Positions 39,201-46,808 are shown, counted from the stretch's first letter. The stretch: 64,000 nucleotides of DNA from Heliopora coerulea (GCA_030142905.1 JASJOG010000085.1:124001-188000), one strand, 5' to 3'. The notes: a model not told the origin generated them from the sequence alone. Program-made: numbers and translations.

Positions 39201-42200
39201 TGAGTGATCTCAGGAAGGTGAAGTTATTTATTTACATTAGTTTTCTATTTATATTAACATATATTCTAAAACAGGTTATTGAAAATGCATGTTTAGACTT
39301 TCAATCTAGAATTTAAAATACCAATCCATTTAAAAAATTCTTTCTGCTGTTGAGCCTGCCTCTTCATAATTATCATCATATTTGTTAACATTTAGAATAG
39401 AAACATTACAGGTTATACTTCTTTTGAAAGTTTTTGTAGAACTTTGAATGAGTAGATTTCAAATTTATATAAATTATGGTCATGACACTGAAATTCTAAC
39501 ATTTCAGAATTTAATCACAGGACACAAACACAGGATTGGTGCCACCTATCTAGATAGAATATGCTTGAATGTATATAGCTATAACTTTTGATGTCTTTGA
39601 GATACCAAAAAGATTTTCTACACACAAGTAGTCTATTATGTCTAGTTTATCCCCAGAAAGTTTGCAAGCTGTCTGAGTTGGGCATCTTTGGCAATCCCAT
39701 CAGAAGTTCACCATGGTAACGAGACCAATTAATTAGCTGCATCAATTTTAAATTCAAAAAATCACCTCTTTAACTTTAGAAATAGTCTGTTTTCTTCTCA
39801 TTTTTGGATTCAACACCCTCAAAAATACTCAGGTACCAATTTTCAGCCTTTTTGGACAATCTGGACCCTGAAATATTGAATGATTTGTAAAATGCAAAAA
39901 TCCATATAATGGCCAACATAGGTGAAAATTAGGGTATTTTGGCCCAAATTTCAAAACGTCATATCTTTGGAACCATTTGGAGTTATGGGCTGAAATTTTG
40001 CACTTTTGCTAGTCTCAGTAGTATGTACAAATGGTATAAATGTCAAGAAAATCTGAGAGGGTGGGTGTCAAAGTTCTTTTTTTTGTCCTAGTTTTATATG
40101 GAATTACCCCAAACCATTATGTTTTTTTAACCCATCAAGGGGCAAGGGTGTACTTCAGTATTTTACTCTGGCTAATGCCAGATGATTTTACTCCTCCTAG
40201 AAACAATCCCTGATTGTTAAAGGGTTAAACACTATCTCCTTAACCCATTAAGGGGCAAGGGCACACTTTAGTATTTTACTTCTGGCTAATGCCAGACAAT
40301 TTTACCCATCACAGGCACAAGTCCTGGGCATTAAAGGGTTAATGTCATGTAAAACTTGTTCACACCATCAATGTATCAACAGAAATTGAGTATCTTTTGC
40401 TTTAGGGTGACTTGGTCATTATGTCATAATGTTGCTAAAAGTGAACCAGGTTTAAGATAGATATTTCTTTATAAAAACATCCTACGGCACGATTTCATAC
40501 TGATATAAATATTGGATATAGAATAATGGATAACTCTACATAGAAACTTAAAATGTGGCATTAAGACATGATTTTAGTCTTGTACCACTGAATATTGTCC
40601 ACAAATTTTCCATGTAACCATGCAAGATTTGGTGGCCCTAGACTAATGCCATATCCAAATTCATGCCACATATTTTTTGGTTTCAGTTTATACCTGTTCA
40701 TTTGCAGGCAGTTTTCCATGTGGAAACAACTCTTAGGAGCATTTTATATTATGTTCCCTATCTCAAAAGGTGATGGATTGTGTTCCCCATTTCCCCTGAT
40801 GATCCGTATCTAACACTTAGCACCCCTAATCACTTTTTAAACCTTTAATTGTCAGTGTTGTATATCTGAACTATACCTGTTGATTCCAAAGCAATTCCTT
40901 CCCTGGTTTTGTTGTTGGGGTGGCTGTATCAGTACTGGATTTCTTCTTCTTGCTGTCTTTCTCTCCTAATGTTTGGTAAGAAATAGACCATTTTTCAATG
41001 AGATTCAACCTCCACCATACATCCACACACCACAACATGCACCTCAAAACTGACCCTTAAACAACATTGAGGGGTCTTCAAAATTTTATTCAACCCAAAC
41101 AATGTTGGGGACATTTATTCAGCAAATGGATCATCTAACCAACAAAGGTTTCATTCTAATGCTTCTGTTCTTGCCCATTTCCCCTTTTTGTCTATGTTTG
41201 AGGAAATCAAACAAGGCAGAATAACTATAGTAAAACCTTCAGAGTAATTATTTACAGGAGTTGAGAGGCTTAGCAGAACAATTAGCAAGAACAATTAGCG
41301 GAAGGAGTGCGAATAGTCAAGTGGTGAAGAATTAGACGTGTGAAGAGTTAAATTAGAAGGAAAAAAAAATTAGCGTTAAGAGATGCTAATATTAGATCCT
41401 TTCCCTGAGCACTTTTTTAACATAATTTCTTGACCTTTTTTTTTTCCCCCTTCTAATTAAATTCTTCATACATCTAATTGTTCACCACCTGACTATTCGC
41501 ACTCCTTCCGCTAATTGTTCTTGCTAATCATTCTGCTAATCCTTTGTGACATTCTTTCATCACTATTTTTGTAACAGTTAGCTATTTAAGCCTCTCAACT
41601 CCTGTAAATAATTACTCTGATGATGTTACTGGTTAAGTAATGAAACGTTAGTCAATAAAATCTTTTTAAAGATATGGTTCCATTATGGCTTCATTTAAAC
41701 TTGTTTGCTGGGCTATTACATTTTTAACTAAACTTCATTTCCCACCTGGCTCTTCAATTGCAACGATAGTAAAACCTGTTTATATGGTCAAGATGCCATG
41801 ACATAGTAGTCACATAATTCCATAATGTACAGTATTACAACTTACAGTACTAAGGGTCTCCTAGTCAGCTTGGTAAAGCATCACATCATCAGATCATATT
41901 TATAATTAAGTAATTACAGCACTATTAGGATAGCCTTCTTATTCATACTCATGTCAAATTTTTGGTGAGCAGATGGTCTGTTCTTTTTATACACAGGATT
42001 TGGCCTTTGCATAACTTCAATATGGCCTTTGAATAGAATGGCGCACCCTAGTAATATTTGATCAACTATTTAGCTTCAAACATAGCAATAAACTATGTTA
42101 TCCATTAAAAATATTGGGTCAATGGACATAACATAATCCCAAGACCTTTGGCCATCACTTGGCTAGCCAATACATTTTGTCATGAAACCCTCCTGCTCAA

Positions 42201-43260
42201 ATTGTCACTATTCCTGTCAAGCATGTTTTCAATTTCAATGACCTGTGATTTTAACAAAACTTTGCTTACTTGGAATTGGAAAATAAATCATGAATAACAA
42301 TGTATGCTGTGGTTTTTCTGGACATGCATGACATATCCATTCAGCTTGTTTTTCTATGCAAATTTGATTTGAAAGGATTCCAACATTTTCAAACTAACAA
42401 TCATAAATTAAATAAAACTTGGTGATTATCACAACATTATGCAATGATTCATGTGACTTGTGAAATATATATATATATATATATATATCATCAGTATAAG
42501 TTCAAACTTTATTTTACTATCAACGTTTCGGGGCCTGCCCCTTTATCAAGAATAACATGATAACAGATAAAACTAACTTATATACAAAAAGTTTTCTAAT
42601 TAAAAATACAAAATGTAAATTAAAAGTCCCGAAGGTTTAATCCATATGGTAAAAATGTTTAATTTATACACCCAAAAACTCTCTCTCTCTGTGGGATCCC
42701 TTGCATTCATCCTATCAATAATTTTCACAACTAAATCACTTAAACCCTCATGCCCATCTCCAAAAAAATGTGAATACAAGTGCTCTCCCGGGATATTTCG
42801 TTGTCCTCTACCATATCTATTAAGGTTACTCTTGTGGTTATTAAAGCGTGTCCTAAATGTATTGATTGTGCTGCCAACATATTGTTTACCACACCTTTTA
42901 CACATAATTAGATAAACAACCCCATTGGAATCACAATCAAATTCATAATTAATCACGTACTTTCTTTTTCCCAAACTATCTGCAAAATTCCCCCCTTCCA
43001 CAAAATTATGAGAGAGAGAGCTTTTGGGTGTATGAATTAAACACATGGCCTCTTGGTTCATATTGAGCGCTCTACAGGATGAGTCATGCCGCCAGTGCAT
43101 TTGCGCACGCTCACTAGTCTCTAGTTAGAGTGCTCTGGCATGGCTTAGATGTACCACAAGCGTGGGACATTTGAGTTGCCTATATAATGTAGGCTACTCC
43201 ATCCTGCTCATCAGCACTACACTGATAAGGCCCAATAGACCAAAACGGTTCCGTCTGTAG

Positions 43261-43313
<53 letters not shown>

Positions 43314-44667
43314 GGTACTAAGTCTGCACTGTCCTTCGCTAATATTTTTATGTCGAAGTTGGAAGAGAGAATGATTAGTGAATATCACCTGGATCCTTTA
43401 GTTTGGTGGCATTTTTTGGACAATGTTTTTCCCATTTGGCTTCATAGGAAGGAGACCTTACTTGAATTTTTGAATTTTGTTAATGGTTACCATCCTTGTA
43501 TTAAGTATACAGGTACTTGGGAATGGTCAACCAAGAGGCTTCCGTACTTGGATGTAATGATTTTGGTTGAAGACAGAAGGATTTTGACTGATGTGTATTC
43601 TAAGCCAATGGATACACATCAGTATTTGCATTATGGGTCGTGTCACCCAATGCATGTTAAGAAGGGGGTTCCCTATGGTCAAACTCTCAGGACAAAATGT
43701 ATATGTAGCACGAAAGAAACTTATAATAGGAGAATAGAGATGCTCCAAGGGAATTTTGAAAAAAGGAGTTTTAGTAAAGGTTTTGTTGATATCCCAATTT
43801 AATAAGGCCAAAGGGATCTCTAGAGATAGCCTACTTTGTCAGGAAGAGAGAAAAAGAGAAAAGGAAAAAAGAGGGATATGACTCCATTAGTTATGACTTT
43901 CCATCCAGCATTATTGAGGGTAGGGAAAGTTGTTGATTCTTTTTGGCTGATCTTTCAGGTGTTGGATGGGACAGTTAAAGTCTTTAGTGAGAAACCAAAG
44001 ATAGTGTACTGGAGGCCAAAAAGTTTAAGAGATAGTTTGGTGAGGGCCAGGGTTAGGATGGGAGATATAGATGATAAAGGAATGAGGAAATGTGGTAAAT
44101 CACGCTGCCAGATTTGGAATGTTGTTGAAGAGGGAAGTAGTTTTGAGGATGGTCAGAGGCATATGTATTACTTAAATTTTAGTTTTGATTGTGATTCAGC
44201 AGGGGTGATTTACTTATTAACTTGTAAGAGATGTTCAAAAATGTATGTGGGTAGTACTGTTACATCCTTTCAAAAGAGGTTTAATAACCATAAAAGCAGC
44301 TTGAAACAGCTTGGAAAAGGTCAGAGAGGGATTGCAGGTGAGCATTTGTATGCTCATTTTTTTGAAGAAGGATATAAGAGAATTGAAGATATTCAAGTTA
44401 AGATAATGGACCATACGGATGTAAATGACCCTATGTATAGAGAAGGCTTTTGGACTTATAAATTAGATACCTTTGTGCCGAAAGGTTTGAACCTGAGGGA
44501 TTTCTCATTTTAATTGTAAAGATTTTTTTGGTATAAATAGGGGCCACTTACTTTGTACTCTGTATCCTTGATAAAGGGGCAGCACCCCAAAACATTGGAG
44601 ATGAAATAAAGATTTTAATCTGTGAGGTTTTATAAATGTTTTTAAGATCAGAAGTTGGAGGTGTTTG

Positions 44668-44709
<42 letters not shown>

Positions 44710-45994
44710 ATACCAACATACATAAATATACATTTGTTAATGGTAGACTGAAGCATATTGGGCTAAAGAAGAAACCTTGATGGATTATGCAATTCCTTCC
44801 CTTAAAACTCAGGCAGTCAGTATTCTAAGTGCCTGAGTTTGAAATAATGTAAATAATGCTTTCTTATTATGGTTTCTAAATTCGGTCAATCTGAAGGTAA
44901 TGGGAGAAACAACATGGCCATTGAACCATTAACATACCAAAGTAGTTATTTGATGACTAATTTCTTTCATTGACTTGAATAAAAAAGTGGAGTAGTGCAC
45001 CAAAGTATATCTTAACAGTTGAGAAGGAAAAGGGTTATTCAACATATTGCAAGATGGATGTAGGCAAGAATTACTACATTGTACCATGTTACCTTTCTAT
45101 AAAATTGCAATGTTTACATCTTTAAGAACAAGTAAGATGTTTTTCTTTGTATAACTTTAAAAAAAAAAGTATGTCAAAGGACTACTACACTGCATCGTAA
45201 ATTGTTTTTATTGAAAATAAAAACACTTAATCTTAAATAGTAGAACTGAAGCTCCTGAAAATTTAATTCTTAATGTTGTAAATAGTTCATGGATTAGTTG
45301 CTAAAATAATAAGGGTATATGCAAGATTTTTTTGTTGTTGTAAACATCATAATTATGTAGGTTAATTACGTTATGTAAGGGAAACACATGGCCATTTCAA
45401 AATTAGTATAACACTGAAAGACTACCATGTTTGAATAATTTTAAATAATAATAAGAAGAATAATGTAGAATCATAATTATGTTGGTTAATTAGGTTATGC
45501 AAGGGAAACAAAGGGCCCTTCGAAAATCAGTATAAGACTGAAAGGTTACCCTGTTTAAATAATTTTAAATAATAATAATAATAATAATAATAATTGTACC
45601 TTCACTGGTCGCTTTCTTCTCACTTTTTTTCCTTTCTTTTTTCTTTGGTTTCCCTTCTGTTTTAGGCTTTAATTTCAATGATATGTTCTTTCGTACTGTC
45701 TGATGGGCCAAGTTCACAGAAGCACCTTCAGACTCGAGCTCTAAGTCTAAAATTCAAACAAAAATTCGATACATGCAGCCTTTAGCTGGAAATGCTTGCA
45801 GCTGGTAGACAAAATATCTAGCATTCATTGGCCTAAATTTTGGTCTGAAACTTCCATCTGTTTTCCTTTAGGGCTAATCAAGCACTTAGAGATTCTCGTA
45901 TCAAACCATGCTCATAAGAAAAGGATAAACCATGCGAAAAACTGCATAAATGTCAAAGATGTTTGATCTCCAAAATCCTACCTGCGTCGGCCAT
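31104..45994 (-). CDS. CBLL1: E3 ubiquitin-protein ligase Hakai, 367 aa, six exons
   Basis: Exons on the minus strand: 45994-45982, 45746-45600, 40965-40877, 37369-37283, 32438-32377 and 31809-31104. All have GT and AG borders and matching phases. The product has a Lys-rich N-terminal region (residues 24-75) and a C3HC4 RING with ligands C99, C102, C115, H117, C120, C123, C131 and C134. A C2H2-type finger (C152, C164, H177, H182) with [15 protein letters not shown] follows, then about 185 residues rich in Pro, Met and Arg. RING plus that finger is the HYB arrangement specific to Hakai. Hakai ubiquitinates tyrosine-phosphorylated E-cadherin complexes in mammals and is a stable subunit of the m6A writer complex with WTAP and VIRMA (established knowledge). 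At 367 aa it is shorter than the vertebrate protein (about 490), mainly in the proline-rich tail. The introns are full of transposons. The identity is firm; exon 1 (13 coding nt) is the least certain part. Confidence 0.92.
32377..32438 (-). CDS. CBLL1: Hakai exon 5 (RING core, 62 nt)
   Basis: CTTCAG/AGCCCTTGC to CCCAG/GTAAGG. It codes [20 protein letters not shown], which carries six of the eight zinc ligands except the first pair and the last Cys. Only this frame is open over the whole exon. Confidence 0.93.
32694..32721 (+). repeat. TA microsatellite
   Basis: Perfect dinucleotide run directly beside the hammerhead-bearing end of the minus-strand PLE remnant. Confidence 0.95.
32782..32806 (-). 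ncRNA. Hammerhead-ribozyme-like motif A (PLE-associated)
   Basis: On the minus strand: CTGACGA, a four-base-pair stem II (GGGC with GCTC, loop CTTC), then GAAAC and GTTAG. The core differs from CUGAUGA only at position 7, which tolerates change. After GTTAG comes A where the canonical U16.1 would be, so self-cleavage may be lost. It lies about 310 bp past the stop of the PLE fragment on the same strand. Confidence 0.7.
32840..32891 (+). repeat. TA microsatellite
   Basis: A perfect 52-bp dinucleotide run inside the 3' untranslated part of the minus-strand PLE remnant. Confidence 0.95.
33117..33465 (-). mobile_element. Penelope-like element, GIY-YIG endonuclease fragment
   Basis: The minus-strand frame reads NLIYCISCS, an in-frame TGA, then [20 protein letters not shown], an EKHLIFKIG stretch and a closing [11 protein letters not shown]. 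That is the C-terminal half of a PLE reverse transcriptase-endonuclease, with the GIY (LIY) and YIG-like (LYV) segments, the catalytic Arg and the Glu all recognisable. The reverse-transcriptase part is gone; upstream lies an ATAC/TA-rich run. One stop replaces an Arg-type codon, so the copy is dead. Confidence 0.88.
33551..33795 (+). mobile_element. Short MITE with ACAGCAAATT ends, copy 1
   Basis: Begins ATACAGCAAATTGC and ends AATTTGCTGTACAT, giving terminal inverted repeats on a 245-bp non-coding element flanked on both sides by TA/ATAC repeats. Copy 2, in opposite orientation, is at 34080-34321. Confidence 0.75.
33850..33956. repeat. Inverted repeat (hairpin), ~100 bp
   Basis: GGTAATAAAGTTTAAAGG and TTGCCATGACTGATCT are mirrored by AGATCAGTCATGGCAG and TTTAAACTTTTTACCTTATT around a centre of about 15 nt. 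It sits between the two MITE copies, next to TA repeats. Probably another small palindromic transposon. Confidence 0.75.
34080..34321 (-). mobile_element. Short MITE with ACAGCAAATT ends, copy 2
   Basis: Reverse complement of the 33551-33795 copy, with scattered substitutions and small indels (for example GGAGTAGC against GTTAC). The two copies and the hairpin between them make a 770-bp inverted structure. Confidence 0.75.
34341..34655 (+). repeat. AGAGAC microsatellite
   Basis: A 315-bp purine run of AG and AGAC units, all purine plus C on this strand. Open reading in Arg-Glu/Asp or Ser-Leu repeats on the two strands is a consequence of the repeat, not coding. Confidence 0.95.
34753..35224 (+). 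mobile_element. Penelope-like element, GIY-YIG fragment with frameshift
   Basis: From 34753 the frame gives [36 protein letters not shown] and [13 protein letters not shown], typical of one PLE lineage: a CCHH-like Cys pair, then IIYKA as the GIY segment and TYIG as the YIG segment. At the poly-A run 35050-35056 the frame slips by one; the other frame then carries the expected CNLCLEEK and SEFFSKC. The reverse-transcriptase half is absent. A hammerhead-like motif follows 50 bp past the frame. Confidence 0.88.
35275..35305 (+). ncRNA. Hammerhead-like motif D (PLE-associated, degenerate)
   Basis: CTGAAGA, a weak GC-GC stem II with a CGACAA loop, then GTGAAAC. Position 7 is changed, and the bases after GAAAC do not close a normal stem III. 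Placed like the other PLE motifs, just past the endonuclease frame. Confidence 0.5.
35337..35509 (+). repeat. Compound microsatellite TA, GATA, GTAG
   Basis: About 38 bp of TA, then tandem GATA, then over 80 bp of GTAG, ending in two GATA units. The stepwise change of unit suggests one array diversified by slippage and point change. Confidence 0.95.
35616..35653 (+). ncRNA. Hammerhead-like motif C (orphan)
   Basis: An exact CTGATGA core, stem II of TGC with GCA around AAAA, then GAAAC. Position 17 would be G, which is not permitted for cleavage, so this copy is probably inactive. No PLE reading frame is attached; TA-rich sequence follows. Confidence 0.55.
35777..35809 (+). repeat. TA microsatellite
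   Basis: Perfect dinucleotide run between orphan hammerhead-like motifs C and E. Confidence 0.95.
36045..36077 (+). ncRNA. Hammerhead-like motif E (orphan)
   Basis: CCGAAGA, a perfect four-base-pair stem II (GCTT with AAGC, loop GTTA), then GAAAACGTTAGTG. The core has U4 to C and U7 to A, and one extra A follows GAAA. The sequence afterwards (GTGTAGAATAAATG) resembles a PLE 3' end. Confidence 0.5.
36154..36239 (+). repeat. 85-bp dispersed block, copy 1
   Basis: CTACAGGATGAGTCATGC to GGCTTAGATGTACCA, nearly identical to 43072-43156 and in the same orientation. TA microsatellites flank it on both sides. Confidence 0.8.
36239..36276 (+). repeat. TA microsatellite
   Basis: Perfect run joining the 85-bp block to the minisatellite. 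Confidence 0.95.
36277..36640 (+). repeat. Minisatellite, ~120 bp unit, three copies
   Basis: The anchor AGCTCT recurs at 36305, 36425 and 36543, with aligned flanks (CCTCTTTACC, CACCCTTAA, ATATCC, CCTCAAGG). The copies are about 85-90 percent alike by eye. Confidence 0.85.
37283..37369 (-). CDS. CBLL1: Hakai exon 4 (first RING cysteine pair)
   Basis: A long pyrimidine tract and CAG open a 29-codon exon containing [14 protein letters not shown], equivalent to the first Cys pair and YGRM of Hakai. It ends ATG/GTATGT in phase 0. Confidence 0.92.
37635..40109. mobile_element. 2.5 kb DNA transposon with ~535-bp inverted repeats
   Basis: The left arm 37635-38165 (GGGTAATTCCATATAAAA at its tip) and the right arm 39567-40109 (TTTTATATGGAATTACCC at its tip) are reverse complements over their full length with few differences. 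CAAA flanks both tips (37631-37634 and 40110-40113), a likely four-base target duplication. The 1.4 kb centre is AT-rich without a transposase or any long frame, so the element is non-autonomous. I do not assign a superfamily. It occupies most of Hakai intron 4. Confidence 0.85.
40127..40229 (+). mobile_element. AACCCTTT-type MITE, tandem copy 1
   Basis: TTAACCCATCAAGGGGCAAG to AAAGGGTTAA, with the GGCTAATGCCAGATGATTTT core. The inverted ends are clear (TTAACCC and GGGTTAA). Confidence 0.8.
40240..40342 (+). mobile_element. AACCCTTT-type MITE, tandem copy 2
   Basis: Starts 10 bp after copy 1: TTAACCCATTAAGGGGCAAG to AAAGGGTTAA. It is more like copy 1 than other family members, so a local duplication or a shared subfamily is likely. 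Confidence 0.8.
40877..40965 (-). CDS. CBLL1: Hakai exon 3
   Basis: An 89-nt exon between CATTAG and CAG/GTATAG, with phases that close exon 2 (1) and open exon 4 (0). It codes a Lys/Ser/Thr-rich linker ending in ELLWNQQ. There are no conserved residues to prove it; phase agreement and the splice sites are the support. Confidence 0.75.
41240..41620. repeat. Inverted repeat ending at a hammerhead core
   Basis: The left arm 41240-41370 matches the reverse complement of 41448-41620 (for example CAGAGTAATTATTTACAGGA against TCCTGTAAATAATTACTCTG, and GGAAGGAGTGCGAATAGTC). The right arm has about 55 extra bases. Homology stops at CTGA of the hammerhead-like motif that begins at 41617. Confidence 0.8.
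41611..41660 (+). ncRNA. Hammerhead-like motif B (most canonical core)
   Basis: An exact CTGATGA (41617-41623), a stem II of TTAC with GTAA around TGGTTA plus edge bases, GAAAC (41642-41646), then GTTAGTC, the expected A15.1-C15.2, short loop, G16.2-U16.1 and C17. Flanks allow only a weak stem I. All strictly conserved core bases are present, so this is the best candidate for residual self-cleavage, perhaps only as a dimer. Confidence 0.65.
42464..42488 (+). repeat. TA microsatellite
   Basis: Perfect run bordering the hammerhead end of the minus-strand PLE copy. Confidence 0.95.
42512..42551 (-). ncRNA. Hammerhead-like motif G (PLE-associated)
   Basis: On the minus strand: CTTGATAA, stem II GGGG with CCCC (loop CAGG), then GAAACGTTGATAG. 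G8 of the core is A, so catalysis should be lost. It lies about 50 bp past the endonuclease frame on the same strand. Confidence 0.6.
42600..43070 (-). mobile_element. Penelope-like element, intact-looking GIY-YIG domain
   Basis: An open minus-strand frame carries [20 protein letters not shown], then [32 protein letters not shown] and a closing [16 protein letters not shown] is the GIY segment, QYVGST the YIG segment, RTRFNNH the catalytic Arg region, and the final Glu is present. The frame has no stop, but the element is truncated at its 5' end by the 85-bp block at 43072. The sister copy on the plus strand (43313-44600) is clearly from the same family. Confidence 0.9.
43072..43156 (+). repeat. 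85-bp dispersed block, copy 2
   Basis: Copy of 36154-36239 lying at the 5' breakpoint of the minus-strand PLE. The next 100 bp (to 43260) continues with sequence not present at copy 1 and ends in TA repeats. Confidence 0.8.
43262..43312 (+). repeat. TA microsatellite
   Basis: A TA run with one ACAT interruption, at the 5' breakpoint of the plus-strand PLE. Confidence 0.95.
43313..44600 (+). mobile_element. Penelope-like element, RT end plus GIY-YIG, broken
   Basis: Frame 1 (to 43802) starts in the reverse-transcriptase palm ([16 protein letters not shown]) and has [14 protein letters not shown] where active PLEs have a DD pair; here the second Asp is Asn. [22 protein letters not shown] and [11 protein letters not shown] follow. 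At least two frame slips (about 43795 and 43855) lead to the frame at 43836-44513, with [10 protein letters not shown] and then the endonuclease: [29 protein letters not shown] and GEHLYAHFF. The 5' two-thirds of the element is missing. Degenerate and inactive. Confidence 0.9.
44565..44600 (+). ncRNA. Hammerhead-like motif H (PLE-associated, degenerate)
   Basis: CTTGATAA, stem II GGGG with CCCC (loop CAGCA), then AAAACATTGG. It matches motif G in layout, but G12 of GAAA is A. It starts about 50 bp past the endonuclease stop. Confidence 0.55.
44671..44704 (+). repeat. TA microsatellite
   Basis: Perfect run about 70 bp past the 3' end of the plus-strand PLE. Confidence 0.95.
45347..45594 (+). 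repeat. Tandem duplication, 124-bp unit
   Basis: TCATAATTATGT starts at 45347 and again at 45471. The two units stay alike through GAATAATTTTAAATAATAAT and end in an AAT run. They lie immediately downstream of Hakai exon 2, in intron 3. Confidence 0.85.
45600..45746 (-). CDS. CBLL1: Hakai exon 2 (basic N-terminal region)
   Basis: The acceptor TGAATTTTAG opens an exon coding an acidic start, then [12 protein letters not shown] and a dense Lys/Glu stretch. The short basic motif is reminiscent of RRRIPIKLISK near the N-terminus of vertebrate Hakai. The donor GAAG/GTACAA leaves phase 1. Confidence 0.85.
45982..45994 (-). CDS. CBLL1: Hakai exon 1 (start codon)
   Basis: ATGGCCGACGCAG/GTAGG gives Met-Ala-Asp-Ala plus one base. 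The context AAGATGGC is a good Kozak match, and the phase fits exon 2. A start in an undetected alternative exon is possible. Confidence 0.7.
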
Positions 45995-46206
45995 CTTGGT
46001 AATTCTTTTATCGAAATACCGCTGACTGGTGGGATTTTATTTCCATGGCCATCCACCAGAGCACATCAACACACCTATCCATCTTCCTATTCACTCTTCC
46101 ATCCACTAAGACAACAAACTACGATGCCCCATAAACAGCATGTCCGAAGATAATAATCCTCTTTTTAAAACAAAAAGGGCGAGGAATCTGCCAAAACTTA
46201 AGGGAG

Positions 46207-46236
46207 ATCATACGTTTCGAGCAAAGGTTCGTCGGA
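46207..46236 (-). ncRNA. Hammerhead-like motif I (orphan)
   Basis: On the minus strand: CCGACGA, CCTTTGCTC, GAAACGTATGATC. Stem II is weak here. It resembles motifs A, J, K and L in the GCTCGAAAC part. No PLE frame is nearby. Confidence 0.45.
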
Positions 46237-46310
46237 ATGAAATAAATTCATAAAACGTTTCTATCCTGAAGCAACGTCTGTGACTATACCGTCACAAAAT
46301 TCTTCCACTC

Positions 46311-46392
46311 GCCTACCCACTTACTCACTCACGGACCCACTCACCCTTACACCCACTCACCCACTCACCCACTCATCACTCACCCACACTTC
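46311..46392 (+). repeat. ACCCACTC-type short tandem repeat
   Basis: Irregular CCACTCAC units upstream of the Hakai start, in the interval shared with the GPCR gene. Confidence 0.8.
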
Positions 46393-46631
46393 CTAGATCA
46401 AAACGTCGTTTTATCGTCGGATAACGCAGACCAGCGCATTCAAGCAAATGACCCATAAATCCAAGAATAGCTCGAGGAACTCTTGTCCCTCACCAATTCA
46501 AATAAAACAGCAGGAATTTTCAGTTCAAAGCGACCTTGAACAGTTGTTCGTTAGCGTTGAATCGACATGTTGATTCTTATGCTAATGTTCATTACATAAC
46601 ACAAATCATGTCCTGATCTTGGAGGTCAAAC

Positions 46632-46808
46632 CAGGGACACGGAGCGGAATTTCGAGTGGGGGGGCTTGAGATAAAAATACAGCATTTTGTGTGCTTCTCT
46701 GGGAAATTGCACAACAAGTGTTTTAAAGCGTAGTTGTTTCAACATTACATTTGGAAAAAAGTGGGGGGGCTACAGCCCCTGCAGTCCCCCCGGCTCCGCC
46801 GTCCCTGC
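46632..46808. mobile_element. G-run MITE, 177 bp
   Basis: CAGGGACACGGAGCGGAATT with a G run at the left, and CCCCCCGGCTCCGCCGTCCC at the right. Imperfect inverted ends, non-coding. Similar in style to the 21.7 kb element but not the same sequence. Confidence 0.65.

Larger units (their letters stand above)
37370..40876 (-). other. Hakai intron 4, filled by one long-TIR element
   Basis: Most of the intron is the 2.5 kb inverted-repeat element at 37635-40109, followed by two AACCCTTT-type MITEs. Nothing recognised in the remaining 500 bp next to exon 3. Confidence 0.8.
40966..45599 (-). other. Hakai intron 3, two opposed PLE copies
   Basis: 4.6 kb with an inverted repeat ending in a hammerhead-like motif (41.24-41.66 kb), a minus-strand and a plus-strand PLE copy (42.5-44.6 kb), a run of TA repeats and a 124-bp tandem duplication near exon 2. 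The stretch 41.70-42.46 kb and most of 44.70-45.35 kb show nothing recognised. Confidence 0.8.

Noticed and set aside
43207..43214. CTGATGAG on the minus strand as a further hammerhead
   Set aside because: No GAAA box or stem II follows at a workable distance.
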